A DNA stretch of 64,000 nt from Chelatococcus sp. (GCA_003248805.1 QFQY01000039.1:1-64000), one strand, 5' to 3'; counted from the first letter of the stretch, positions 1 to 8,082 are shown. Notes: generated from the letters alone by a model not told the origin. A program made the numbers and translations.

Positions 1-394
1 GCACGTTGCGCTTGGCGTCGCAGCCGCGCACGATCTGCATCTTCTTCCAGATCAGCGAGCGGCGCTCGCGGAAGACGACATCGCCCTGCTCGGCCTTTTC
101 CTTGAACTTGATCGGCCCGATCTGGCGGCAGGCGAGCGAAATCTCGGAGACCTCCTCGGCCACCCCGAACATGCCCGAGACGCCGCCCTTCTCCGGCACG
201 GTGTAGTGGCAGGCGACGCCTTCCACGATCGGATCGTCGACGCCGTAGACGGCGAGCTTGTCGTCCGGCGTCAGCATCTTCCACACCGTCGACTTTCGGA
301 AGATCAGGTCTTCCTGCGCCTGGGCGGGCGCGAGCCAGCCCCCGCCGAGCGCGAGCGCCCCGACCAGCATGGCGATGTGACGATAAACCCGCAT
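1..394 (-). CDS. creA: CreA family protein (partial, 3' end beyond window)
   Basis: The first 131 codons of a secreted CreA-family protein are present; the C-terminus lies left of the window. The start is an ATG at 392-394 preceded on the minus strand by a good GGAGG ribosome site. A signal peptide (MRVYRHIAMLVGALALGGG, ending near AQAQ) is followed by the family body with DDPIVEGVACHYT, GGVSGMFG, EISLACRQIGPI and the conserved RRSLIWKKMQIVRGCD stretch. CreA proteins are small periplasmic proteins of unknown biochemical role, named from the E. coli creABCD locus. The gene is divergent from the GNAT gene 85 bp away. The family call is firm from motif recall; the function is unknown. Confidence 0.85.
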   Translation of the reverse strand, partial: MRVYRHIAMLVGALALGGGWLAPAQAQEDLIFRKSTVWKMLTPDDKLAVYGVDDPIVEGVACHYTVPEKGGVSGMFGVAEEVSEISLACRQIGPIKFKEKAEQGDVVFRERRSLIWKKMQIVRGCDAKRNV

Positions 395-478
395 TCCAAC
401 CTCCAGCGCCGCGTCCCGGCTTGACCGCGATATGGGGAGGGGCGTTCAACCGCGCCAGCCTCGCAGCGGAGTTCCAGC

Positions 479-1039
479 ATGCCGCAGATCCTCCCCGCTT
501 TCGAGACCGAAAGGCTGCTGCTTCGGCCGCGGCGCCCCGAGGACCTCGATGCCGTCATGATTCTCAATCGCGATCCGGAGGTGATGCGCTTCATCGCCGC
601 GCCGGGAGCGGCCACCATGAGCAGGGAGAGCGTTGCAGCGCGCAGCTTCAGTCACGTCGCGGCGGGCCTCGGCTATTGGAGCGTGTTCCCCCGCGACAAC
701 GTCGTGGAGATGCTCGGCTATGTCGGATTGATCCCGGAGGAGACGGAACGCGGTGCGGCCCAGATCAGCTACCGATTCGGCGTTCGCCACTGGCGCAACG
801 GATATGCTTCCGAGGCCGTACCTCCGCTGCTGCGCCACGGCTTTGGCGAACTCGGCCTGCCCGAGATCAGCCTGTTCACGCATCCGGACAACAGGGCCTC
901 GTGCCGGCTGGCGGCCCGGCTCGGCTTTACGCGCGCCGAGGCGCCGGCCAGCAACAGGATCGGCGACCCGCCAGTCCCGGGCGCCCTCTTCCGGCTCACC
1001 CGGAACGAATGGCTGAGCGTTACGCCGCCAGCGGCCTGA
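479..1039 (+). CDS. GNAT family N-acetyltransferase (RimJ/RimL-like)
   Basis: A 186-residue acetyltransferase of the RimJ/RimL branch of the GNAT fold, which uses acetyl-CoA to acetylate an amine. It opens with the typical FETERLLLRPRRPEDLDAV strand-helix and contains the IAYRF-like element (AQISYRFGVRHWRNGYASEA, residues about 99-118), where the pyrophosphate of acetyl-CoA binds, then the NRASCRLAARLGF motif that marks this subfamily. The ATG at 479 follows GCGGAG. The 3' end overlaps the convergent membrane-protein gene by about 20 bp. The substrate cannot be read from sequence; it could be a protein N-terminus, an antibiotic or a small amine. Confidence 0.88.
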   Translation: MPQILPAFETERLLLRPRRPEDLDAVMILNRDPEVMRFIAAPGAATMSRESVAARSFSHVAAGLGYWSVFPRDNVVEMLGYVGLIPEETERGAAQISYRFGVRHWRNGYASEAVPPLLRHGFGELGLPEISLFTHPDNRASCRLAARLGFTRAEAPASNRIGDPPVPGALFRLTRNEWLSVTPPAA

Positions 1040-1553
1040 AGGCCAGATAGGCCGCCGCCAGCGCGCCCACCACCCCGAGCGCGAAGAGCACGAGCTTCAG
1101 CCGCGTCATCAGGCTGGCGAAGGACGTCTCCGCCGCCGTGATCTGCGGATAGCGGTCGAGCAGCCGGGCAATCGCGAAGTTCTCGGCGATGTCGCAGAGC
1201 CCGCCCAGCAGCCAGCCGCCACCGCACAGCGCCGCCACCCAGAAGGGCTGGCCGCGCAGATAGAGCCCGACGATCAGGAGCGCGCCGACGAGGGCATAGG
1301 TGACGGCGCAGGCGACATCGGCCGGGAGCACGCGGTTCCGGTAACGCGAGCGGCGCTCCTCGCCATAGGCGGCGAAGAGCTTGTCGACATCCGCGACGGT
1401 GAAACCGTCCCAGTCGTTCTCGAGCACGCGCGCGACGCCCTGCCGGCTCGACCAGACGCCGACCGCCCAGAACATCACCATCACCAGCGCCGGCCCCCAG
1501 AAGAAGAAGCCGAGCGGGACGATCGTCGGGTAGAAGGTGACGGTCTCGTTCAT
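1020..1553 (-). CDS. Unrecognised membrane protein with about four TM helices
   Basis: A 177-residue protein I do not recognise. Hydrophobic segments lie near the N-terminus (TIVPLGFFFWGPALVMVMFW), in the middle (VACAVTYALVGALLIVGLYL and FWVAALCGGGWLLGGLCDIA) and at the C-terminus (LVLFALGVVGALAAAYLAF), with a charged cytoplasm-like stretch of about 45 residues (VARVLENDWDGFTVADVDKL) between the first and second. I chose the ATG at 1551-1553, 12 bases after a GGAAG; an upstream in-frame TTG at 1586 would add 11 residues but has no visible ribosome site. It converges with and slightly overlaps the GNAT gene. No function is proposed. Confidence 0.72.
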   Translation of the reverse strand: MNETVTFYPTIVPLGFFFWGPALVMVMFWAVGVWSSRQGVARVLENDWDGFTVADVDKLFAAYGEERRSRYRNRVLPADVACAVTYALVGALLIVGLYLRGQPFWVAALCGGGWLLGGLCDIAENFAIARLLDRYPQITAAETSFASLMTRLKLVLFALGVVGALAAAYLAFRPLAA

Positions 1554-1652
1554 GATCGGGCGGCTTCTTCCGGCGGCGGGAGGCAAATGACGCGTTCAGT
1601 GTAGCGACGTGCCCGGCGACCGCCAAGCACAGGAGCGGCCGGGCCAGCCGCC

Positions 1653-2501
1653 TCAGCCGCGCGGCAGGATTTCGCGCTCGATGGCGCCGAGCGCGGCGCG
1701 CCCGGCGGCGTCCCGCATCTCGATCCGGACGGTGTCGCCGAAACGCAGGCGAACCTTGCCGGGCCCCTCGGGGCAGAGCGTCTCGACCGTCCGCGCCCCG
1801 ACGATCGTCCCGGCAGCGAGAGGCCGGCCGGCCGCCGCGCGGGCGACCAGCGCGCCGAAATCGACCGACGCGGAGGCCGGGCCGCCCGTGACGGGCACCC
1901 CGTTCATGCTGGCGAGCAGAGGCAAGGCGAGACGCCCCTCACGCCAGCCCTCGCCGAGCTCGTCGGGCGTCACGGCGACGGGCGAACAGCAGAAACCGGG
2001 CCGCGACAGCAGATCGTCTCCGTCCTCCCATCGGCGCAGCCGCAGATCCGCCACCAGCATGACGAGGCGGATCCGCGCGGCCGCCTCGCCCGGCGGCACG
2101 CCCTCCGGAACGTCGCCGGTCACGACCGCCGCGCCGGCCTCGACGTCGATGCCGTCATCCTCGCCGGCGGCGCGGGCCGGCTGGCGCGGACCGGCCGGAC
2201 CGACGGAGGAGAGCTGTTCGAGCGGAGCCGAAGCGACGCCCTGCCCCCCGGCCACGCCGAGCCGCTGGAAGGCGCGGGGCAGCGGCGCCGCGCAATCATG
2301 CTCGTGAAAGCGGAAGGACGGGACCGAACCGTGCTCGAGCGCCTCCGCCAGATCGGCAAGGCGCGGCGCATGCCTGGCCCAGTCGTCGAGCGCCGCCTGA
2401 AGGGTGGGCACGACCGGAAAGGCATCGGTGGCGCGGGTCAGATCGCGCGATACGACGACGAAGCGGCCATCGCGACCATGCATGAGCGAGGCGAATTTCA
2501 T
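1653..2501 (-). CDS. Fumarylacetoacetate hydrolase (FAH) superfamily protein, shortened and probably catalytically impaired
   Basis: The 282-residue product matches the FAH-superfamily type that begins with a kept N-terminal domain (MKFASLMHGRDGRFVVVSRD, SVPSFRFHEHDCAAPLPRAF) and ends with the FGDTVRIEM barrel strand. Family members of this kind are usually about 330 residues. Two blocks are missing here: the stretch after PLPRAFQ that normally carries the active-site lid, and the GSGTVSN-like loop near the C-terminus. In the metal-binding strand the usual E-x-E has become E-A-G (GIDVEAGAAVVTGD). Metal-dependent hydrolysis is therefore doubtful. It is divergent from the TakP-like gene 63 bp away. 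Family assignment is good; loss of activity is inference. Confidence 0.75.
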   Translation of the reverse strand: MKFASLMHGRDGRFVVVSRDLTRATDAFPVVPTLQAALDDWARHAPRLADLAEALEHGSVPSFRFHEHDCAAPLPRAFQRLGVAGGQGVASAPLEQLSSVGPAGPRQPARAAGEDDGIDVEAGAAVVTGDVPEGVPPGEAAARIRLVMLVADLRLRRWEDGDDLLSRPGFCCSPVAVTPDELGEGWREGRLALPLLASMNGVPVTGGPASASVDFGALVARAAAGRPLAAGTIVGARTVETLCPEGPGKVRLRFGDTVRIEMRDAAGRAALGAIEREILPRG

Positions 2502-2564
2502 GCCTTTTCAATCCTCCACGGACACGCCAATAAGGACCTAATAAACCGCCGGGAGGAAGACCCC

Positions 2565-3650
2565 ATGAAACGCCGCCAATTTCTGACGACGGGCGCGCTC
2601 GCCGCGGCCGCCGCGCCTATCGCCATGCCGGCGCTGGCGCAGTCCCAGCCCGAGGTGAAATGGCGGCTGACGTCGAGCTTCCCGAAGTCGCTCGACACCA
2701 TCTTCGGCACCGCCCAGCAATTCTCCAAATATGTGAGCGACGCCACGGACGGGAAGTTCCAGATCCAGGTCTTCGCGCCGGGCGAGATCGTTCCCGGACT
2801 TCAGGCGCTGGACGCGGTCTCCTCCGGCACGGTCGAATGCGCGCATTCGCCGACCTATTTCTACATCGGCAAGGACCCGACGCTGGGGCTCGGCACCGGC
2901 ATCCCCTTCGGCCTCAATGCGCGCCAGCAGCACAGCTGGTGGTATTTCGGCGGGGGCGAGCAGATCGTCAACGGCGTGCTCGACCGCTTCGGCGCCTATT
3001 CGATCCCCTGCGGCAATTCCGGCTGCCAGATGGGCGGCTTCTTCCGCAACGAGCTCAAGGGCGTCGACGACCTGAAGGGCCTGAAGTTCCGCATCGGCGG
3101 CATGGGCGGGTCGGTGCTGGCCAAGCTCGGCGTCGTGCCGACGCAGATCGCGCCGGGCGACGTCTATCCGGCGCTGGAGCGCGGCGCGATCGACGCCGCC
3201 GAGTTCGTCGGTCCCTATGACGACGAGAAGCTCGGCTTCATCCGCGTGGCGAAATACTACTACTATCCCGGCTGGTGGGAGGGCGGCGCCATGCTGCACC
3301 TCATCGTCGGCAAGGAGGCCTGGGCGAAGCTGCCGAAGCATTACCAGGCGATCGTGCAGAGCGCCTGCGAGGCCGCCAACAACTGGATGCTCGCCAAATA
3401 CGACGCGGTGAACCCGGGCGGCCTGCGCCGTCTCGTCGCGCAGGGCGCCCAGCTGCGGCCCTTCCCGCTGCCGGTCATGGAGGCCGCGCTGAAGGCGGCC
3501 GACGAGTACTATGCCGAGACGGCGGCGAAGAGCGCCGACTTCAAGAAGGGCTACGAGTCCCTGGTCGCGTTCCGCGGCGAGAGCCTGCTCTGGTGGCAGG
3601 TGGCGGAGCTGTCCTACGACTCGTTCATGAACCGCCTGAGAGCGCGCTAA
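2565..3650 (+). CDS. TRAP transporter solute-binding protein, TakP-like (2-oxoacid type)
   Basis: A 361-residue periplasmic binding protein. It starts with a twin-arginine signal (MKRRQFLTTGALAAAAAPIA, cleavage after ALAQ), so it is probably exported folded. The body carries the TakP/DctP signature KWRLTSSFPKSLDTIFG, then FQIQVFAPGEIVPGLQA, FRIGGMGGSVLAKLGVVP, VGPYDDEKLGF and YYYYPGWWEGG. The R. sphaeroides TakP family binds 2-oxo acids with a metal ion. The ATG at 2565 follows a strong GGGAGGAAG (2551-2559). No DctQ or DctM membrane subunit is adjacent, so it is an orphan binding protein. A paralogue of identical length lies at 62400-63485. Confidence 0.9.
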   Translation: MKRRQFLTTGALAAAAAPIAMPALAQSQPEVKWRLTSSFPKSLDTIFGTAQQFSKYVSDATDGKFQIQVFAPGEIVPGLQALDAVSSGTVECAHSPTYFYIGKDPTLGLGTGIPFGLNARQQHSWWYFGGGEQIVNGVLDRFGAYSIPCGNSGCQMGGFFRNELKGVDDLKGLKFRIGGMGGSVLAKLGVVPTQIAPGDVYPALERGAIDAAEFVGPYDDEKLGFIRVAKYYYYPGWWEGGAMLHLIVGKEAWAKLPKHYQAIVQSACEAANNWMLAKYDAVNPGGLRRLVAQGAQLRPFPLPVMEAALKAADEYYAETAAKSADFKKGYESLVAFRGESLLWWQVAELSYDSFMNRLRAR

Positions 3651-3734
3651 TCTCTCGAAATAGCGCGACGAGACGCCTCCCGGACGCTCGTCGCCCTGCT
3701 GGAACGAAACGGAGACGGCACTACTGCGTGGAAC

Positions 3735-3760
3735 TCGTGTGGGACCCGAATCCCACACGA
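3735..3760. repeat. Perfect 10-bp inverted repeat (hairpin)
   Basis: The arms TCGTGTGGGA and TCCCACACGA are exact reverse complements around the loop CCCGAA. The hairpin lies 85 bp after the stop of the TakP-like gene. It could stabilise the 3' end of that mRNA or be part of a repeated element; there is no T-tract. Confidence 0.6.
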
Positions 3761-3885
3761 GGCCCCTGCCCGTTCATCCGACGCTATCCCCAAGGCCGGC
3801 GACGCCGACCGCTTGACGGTCGCCACTCGCACCAGAGAGGCGTCGCGAGAGAGGCGTCGCATGCCCCCGGAGGCGGTGTCGCAAC

Positions 3886-3932
3886 GGTTAGATCATCGGA
3901 CCGAGTATCGCATTCGGCCCAATGATCTAACC
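3886..3932. repeat. Long inverted repeat, 19-bp arms, 9-bp loop
   Basis: The outer 11 bp (GGTTAGATCAT / ATGATCTAACC) are perfect, and the arms extend to 19 bp with two mismatches, enclosing the loop GTATCGCAT. The GGTTAGATC core recurs at 32380-32388 upstream of the 2-hydroxyacid dehydrogenase gene. The element sits 57 bp beyond the stop of the PLP-lyase gene. It may be a dispersed palindromic repeat or a regulator site. Confidence 0.6.
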
Positions 3933-3988
3933 TCTTGTTCTGGCATCGGCTTTTCCGAAAGCCGCGCTCCATTTTTCGGGCCGGCGCC

Positions 3989-5113
3989 CTAGCCGCCAGC
4001 GTCGCGGAGCATCCGCCTCAAATCCGCCAGGAGATCGTCCGGATGCTCGAGTCCGATCGACAGGCGGATCAGTCCCGGCGGGCAATCGGATTGCTCGCCT
4101 TCCGTGCTTCGCCTGTGTTCGATCAGGCTCTCGGGCGATCCGAGCGAGGTCGATGAACGGAAGATCCTGGCGCGGGCGCACAGGGCCATCGCCGCCGCGG
4201 CATCACCGAGTTCGAAGGAGAGCATGCCGCCGAAGCCGCCCTCGAACTGGCGGCGGGCCAGTTCGTGCTGGGGATGCCGCGGCAAGCCTGGATAGTGCAC
4301 GGCGCGGAGCCCGGGCTGGAGCGCGAGCCAGGAGGCGAGCGCCATCGCCGTGGTGGAGACACGCTCCATCCTCAGCGCCAGCGAGCGCATGCCGCGCAGC
4401 AGGAGCCAGGCCTCGAAGGGCGGCAGGACGGTGCCATGCGCCTCCCGGGCGGCTCTCATCTCGCGCCACCACGCATCGTTCTCGGCCGCGACGAGGACGC
4501 CGGCGACCAGATCGCCATGGCCGTTGAGATATTTCGTCGCCGAATGCAGCACGAGATCGGCGCCGAGCGCCAGCGGCCGGCAGAGCACCGGGGTCGCCGC
4601 CGTCGCATCGACCAGCAGCCTCGCGCCATGCCGATGCGCCAGCGCCGCCAGCGCAGCGAGATCCGGCACGCGCCAGAGCGGGTTGCTCGGGCATTCGGCC
4701 CAGACGAGCCGTGTCGGCGCGGCACCGAGACTCCGGGCGACCGCATCGAGATCGCAGAGGTCGACCCGCACCAGTTCAAGGCCGAAGCGTTCGACGAAGG
4801 CGCCGACGATGCGTCCGAACTCGTAGTAGAGGCCGCTGTCGATCAGCATCCGGTCGCCGGGTCGCAAGGTCGCGAGTACGGCCTGGGCCGCGGCCGCTCC
4901 CGCACCGAAGGCGGCCGCCGCTGCGCCGCCTTCGAGCTGGCCGAGGATGGACTCGACGAGCGCCGCGCCGCTGTTTCCCGAGCGCGCATAACCCTGGGCG
5001 ATCGCGCTGCCCGGCCGGGCATGAGTCACGCCGGGATGGATCGACGGGACCAGCCCGCCCGTCGACGGATCGGTGACGTGGTCGAGCTGGGCCAGGATCG
5101 TGGCGGCGTGCAT
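3989..5113 (-). CDS. PLP-dependent transsulfuration-family enzyme (cystathionine synthase/lyase type)
   Basis: A 374-residue Cys/Met-metabolism PLP enzyme, the family of MetB, MetC, MetZ and methionine gamma-lyase. Visible landmarks are the phosphate-binding GLYYEFGRIV region (about 94-103), the WAECPSNPLWRVPDL segment with the cofactor-orienting residues (138-152), LLVDATAATP (167-175, with the aspartate that contacts the PLP nitrogen), and SATKYLNGHGD with the PLP lysine near residue 194. It starts at ATG 5111-5113 and is divergent from the M20 hydrolase operon with a 127-bp shared promoter region. In that setting it could cleave an S-substituted cysteine or homocysteine. The exact reaction cannot be told from sequence. 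Confidence 0.87.
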   Translation of the reverse strand: MHAATILAQLDHVTDPSTGGLVPSIHPGVTHARPGSAIAQGYARSGNSGAALVESILGQLEGGAAAAAFGAGAAAAQAVLATLRPGDRMLIDSGLYYEFGRIVGAFVERFGLELVRVDLCDLDAVARSLGAAPTRLVWAECPSNPLWRVPDLAALAALAHRHGARLLVDATAATPVLCRPLALGADLVLHSATKYLNGHGDLVAGVLVAAENDAWWREMRAAREAHGTVLPPFEAWLLLRGMRSLALRMERVSTTAMALASWLALQPGLRAVHYPGLPRHPQHELARRQFEGGFGGMLSFELGDAAAAMALCARARIFRSSTSLGSPESLIEHRRSTEGEQSDCPPGLIRLSIGLEHPDDLLADLRRMLRDAGG

Positions 5114-5153
5114 CGGAATATCATGCTCCGGGGAGCGCGCACTTTAGAAGCAT

Positions 5154-5167
5154 ATTGTCGATTGTCG
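5154..5167. promoter_or_regulatory. Tandem ATTGTCG repeat in a divergent promoter region (operator candidate)
   Basis: Two head-to-tail copies of ATTGTCG lie midway between the divergent PLP-lyase gene and M20-hydrolase operon. The GntR/FCD regulator encoded at the end of that operon is a plausible ligand. The evidence is position and repetition only. Confidence 0.3.
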
Positions 5168-5240
5168 ATCCTCGGTCCGATTGCGGCGGCTAAGGATCTG
5201 TGCGAGTTTCCGCTCTCCCAACCGTCCGCCAGAGCCGCCG

Positions 5241-6431
5241 ATGTCCGCCGACCGCCAGAACGATCTTTCACTCGCGATCGAGCGCCATGTCGCCGAGATC
5301 GAACCGCAGCTGATCGCCATCCGGCGCGACATCCACGCCCATCCCGAGATCGGGTTCGAGACCGTCCGGACCGCCGAGATCGTCGCGCAGGAGCTGGAGC
5401 GCATGGGGCTAGCCCCGCAGCGCGGCGTCGGACGGACCGGCGTGGTGGCGGAGATCGCCGGCGGCGCTCCGGGGCCCTGCCTGCTGATCCGCGCCGACAT
5501 GGACGCGCTGCCGATGGAGGAGCTCACGGGACTGCCCTTCGCCAGCACCATCCCCGGCAAGATGCACGCCTGCGGCCATGACATTCACACCGCCACGCTG
5601 CTCGGCGTCGGCTCGGTGCTGCAGGCGATGGCGCCCCGGCTGCGCGGCAGCGTCAGGCTGGTGTTCCAGCCGGCGGAGGAGACGGTCGAGAGCGGCGCCG
5701 CCGCCATGGTCGCCGACGGCGCGGCAGACGGCGCCGCCGTCGCGCTCGCCTTCCACAACCGGCCCGAGATGCCGGTCGGCCGCTTCGGCTATGTCCGGGG
5801 CGCGTCCACGGCGTCCAGCGACGAATTCGACGTGGTCGTGCGGGGCAAGTCGGGCCATGCGGCACGCCCGCATTCGGCGCTCGATCCGATCGTGGCGGCG
5901 TCGGCGATGGTCATGCAGCTGCAGACGGCGATTTCGCGCGTCATGGACCCGACCCGCTCGGCCGTGCTCACCATCGGCCATATCCAGGGCGGCTCGACGC
6001 ACAACATCATCCCCGACAGCTGCCTGTTCCAGGGCACGGTCCGCTGCCGCTCGCCCGAGAGCCGCGACACGATGGAAGCCACCTTCAGGCGCATCTGCGA
6101 AGGCGTCGCCGCCGCGATGGGCGTCACCTGCGAGATCGACTACAAGCGCGGCGCCCCGGCGCTCGTCAACGATGACGGCGTCGTCGATGCGGTGATCCGC
6201 TCGGTGTCCGAGCAGTTCGGCGCCGACAAGGTGGACCAGCTCGAGGGGCGCTTCGGCGCCGAGGACTTCTCCTATTTCTCGGAGCGGATCCCGTCCTGCC
6301 AGGTGCTGATCGGCTCGTCGCAGCCCGGCCGCGACGACCGCGTGCACAATTCCCACTACCAGCCCGACGAGCGCTGCATCGGCCTCGGCGCCGCAGCCCT
6401 CGCCCGCACCGCCATCGACATCCTGTCCTGA
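5241..6431 (+). CDS. M20 family metallo-amidohydrolase (N-acyl amino acid deacylase type)
   Basis: A 396-residue M20D amidohydrolase, the group of hippurate hydrolases, N-acyl-L-amino-acid deacylases and auxin-conjugate hydrolases. It shows RRDIHAHPEIGFE (about 28-40), the metal-site MHACGHDIHTATLLG (108-122), the general-base region FQPAEETVESGA (139-150), a dimerisation domain starting near SGHAARPH, and a C-terminal FGAEDFSYFSE metal ligand block. I chose the ATG at 5241, which gives the standard family start; the ribosome site is weak. The gene is the first of a co-directional run with an amino-acid ABC importer, so the likely job is to deacylate an imported N-acyl amino acid in the cytoplasm. 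Confidence 0.88.
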   Translation: MSADRQNDLSLAIERHVAEIEPQLIAIRRDIHAHPEIGFETVRTAEIVAQELERMGLAPQRGVGRTGVVAEIAGGAPGPCLLIRADMDALPMEELTGLPFASTIPGKMHACGHDIHTATLLGVGSVLQAMAPRLRGSVRLVFQPAEETVESGAAAMVADGAADGAAVALAFHNRPEMPVGRFGYVRGASTASSDEFDVVVRGKSGHAARPHSALDPIVAASAMVMQLQTAISRVMDPTRSAVLTIGHIQGGSTHNIIPDSCLFQGTVRCRSPESRDTMEATFRRICEGVAAAMGVTCEIDYKRGAPALVNDDGVVDAVIRSVSEQFGADKVDQLEGRFGAEDFSYFSERIPSCQVLIGSSQPGRDDRVHNSHYQPDERCIGLGAAALARTAIDILS

Positions 6432-6467
6432 TCCCGCCCGCATTCGCCAAGGCCCTGGAGACCCGAC

Positions 6468-7334
6468 ATGACGATCACCCGTTCCGACTTCCTCAAGCTC
6501 GGCCTCGGCGCCGCCGCCGGCCTCGCTCTGGGCGCCGCTCCCCGCGCCGCGGCCGCCAAGGAGTGGAAGCTCATCCGCGTCGCCACCGAGGGCGCCTTCC
6601 CTCCCTACAACATGCACGCTCCCGACGGCCGGCTGATCGGCTTCGAGCCCGACCTGCTGCAGGAGCTGTCGGCCCGCATGGGCGTCAAGTGCGAGATGAT
6701 CGCGCAGGCCTGGGACGGCATGATCGCCGGCCTCACCGACGGCAAGTATGACGCCATCATGGACGCCGTCTCGATCACGCCGAAGCGCGAGGAGGTCATC
6801 GCCTTCTCCCGCCCCTACGCCTCGGCAGGCTCCGGCTTCGCGATCATGAAGGAAGGCAGCATCAAGTCGCTGCCCGGCACCGGCGCGCCGCGTGTCCCCT
6901 TCGCGGATGAGGCCGCCGCCAAGAAGGCGATCGACGAATTGGCGAAAGTGCTCGCCGGCAAGACCGTCGCCGTGCAGGTCGCGACGATCCAGAACGACGT
7001 CCTCAACCGCTATTTCAAGGACGTGGTGACGGTCCGCACCTATCCCTCCGGCCCCGACACCTTCCTCGATCTCAAGAGTGGACGCGTCGACGCGGTGATG
7101 GCCTCCCAGATCAACATTTGGGCCACGGCGAAGAAGTCGAACGGCGAAATGATCCAGTCCGGCTATCTCTTCACCGGCGGCCTGTTGGGCGTCGGCTCCG
7201 GGGTTGGAATCCGCAAGGGCGATCCCGAGCTCAAGGAGATGTTCGACAAGGCGCTGAAGTCGGCCATCGATGACGGCACGCTGAAGAAGCTCGCGCTGAA
7301 GTGGTTCGAGATGGACATCACGCCCGCGAGCTGA
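6468..7334 (+). CDS. ABC transporter solute-binding protein, polar amino-acid family 3
   Basis: A 288-residue periplasmic family-3 binding protein. The signal region TRSDFLKLGLGAAAGLALG resembles a Tat signal in which the second arginine has become serine, so export could be Tat or Sec. The mature part has the family motif VATEGAFPPYNM, GRLIGFEPDLLQELSARMG, the AWDGMIAGLTDGKYDAIMD segment and SITPKREEVIAFSRPY. The ATG at 6468 follows CTGGAG. It lies 36 bp after the M20 gene and 20 bp before the first permease gene, inside one operon. The ligand is probably an amino acid or a derivative; the neighbours suggest a sulfur-containing one. Confidence 0.92.
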   Translation: MTITRSDFLKLGLGAAAGLALGAAPRAAAAKEWKLIRVATEGAFPPYNMHAPDGRLIGFEPDLLQELSARMGVKCEMIAQAWDGMIAGLTDGKYDAIMDAVSITPKREEVIAFSRPYASAGSGFAIMKEGSIKSLPGTGAPRVPFADEAAAKKAIDELAKVLAGKTVAVQVATIQNDVLNRYFKDVVTVRTYPSGPDTFLDLKSGRVDAVMASQINIWATAKKSNGEMIQSGYLFTGGLLGVGSGVGIRKGDPELKEMFDKALKSAIDDGTLKKLALKWFEMDITPAS

Positions 7335-7354
7335 CGTAAGGCGGGCAGAACGGG

Positions 7355-8080
7355 ATGGACGACAGCCTGACATTGCTGGGCTTCGGCCCGGAGGGCTGGG
7401 GCCATGCGCTGCTGAACGGCGGGCTGATGACGCTCGCCGTCTCTGCCTGCGCCTTCGCGCTCGGACTCGGGCTGGGGACGCTCTGCGCCTGGGCGCGGAT
7501 CGCCGGCTCGGCGCCGGTCCAACGCCTCGCGCAGGGCTACGGCGTGGTGATGCGGGGCATTCCGGACCTGCTGGTCATCTATCTCTTCTATTTCGGCGGC
7601 CGGCAGATCGCCTCGGTGGTGGCCAGGCAGCTCGGGTATAGCGGCCCGGTCGAGATCAGCGGCTTTGCCGCCGGCTGCCTCGCCATCGGCCTTTTGTCAG
7701 GCGCCACGCAGGCGGAGGTGCTGCGCGGCGCCTTCCATGCCATCGCGCCCGGAACGCTCGAGGCGGCGCGGGTCACCGGCATGGCGCGCTGGACGATGTT
7801 CCGGCGCATCATCGCGCCGCTCGCCCTGCGCACCGCGCTGCCGGGCCTCGGCAACCAATGGCAATCGGTGATCAAGGAATCGGCGCTGGTCTCGGTCACC
7901 GGCCTCGTCGAGACGCTGCGCGCGGTGACCGTGGCGGCGAACTCGACGGAACTGCCCTTCCTGTTCTTCCTCGCCGGCGGCGGGATCTATCTCGCCATCA
8001 CCACGATCTCCGGCTTCGTCTTCCGCATCGCCGAATGGCGTTCGATGCGGGGGCAGGCCGCAGCGACCGGCAGGGGCTAG
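7355..8080 (+). CDS. Amino-acid ABC transporter permease, subunit 1 (HisQ-like)
   Basis: A 241-residue inner-membrane permease of the HisM/HisQ family. Hydrophobic segments run through NGGLMTLAVSACAFALGLGL, the substrate-path region MRGIPDLLVIYLFYFGG (family motif around residues 66-82) and a C-terminal helix LFFLAGGGIYLAITTISGF. The cytoplasmic EAA-type loop that docks on the ATPase reads EAARVTGMARWTMFRRIIAPLAL, about residues 133-155. It is two bases from the second permease gene, indicating a heterodimeric channel. Confidence 0.92.
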   Translation: MDDSLTLLGFGPEGWGHALLNGGLMTLAVSACAFALGLGLGTLCAWARIAGSAPVQRLAQGYGVVMRGIPDLLVIYLFYFGGRQIASVVARQLGYSGPVEISGFAAGCLAIGLLSGATQAEVLRGAFHAIAPGTLEAARVTGMARWTMFRRIIAPLALRTALPGLGNQWQSVIKESALVSVTGLVETLRAVTVAANSTELPFLFFLAGGGIYLAITTISGFVFRIAEWRSMRGQAAATGRG

Positions 8081-8082
8081 CG

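Larger units (their letters stand above)
3651..3988. other. 338-bp intergenic region rich in hairpins and direct repeats
   Basis: No convincing gene lies between the 3' ends of the TakP-like gene and the convergent PLP-lyase gene. The gap holds an 8-bp perfect inverted repeat (3665-3672 with 3687-3694), a 10-bp perfect hairpin with a 6-base loop (3735-3744 with 3751-3760), a 14-bp direct repeat in two nearly identical copies (3835-3848, 3849-3862) and a long 19-bp inverted repeat with two mismatches (3886-3904 with 3914-3932). None is followed by a clear T-run, so they are not simple rho-independent terminators. Confidence 0.7.

Noticed and set aside
5114..5240. SAM-II type riboswitch before the PLP-lyase gene
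   Set aside because: The region on the minus strand shows no recognisable SAM-II pseudoknot elements; only a tandem heptamer is seen.
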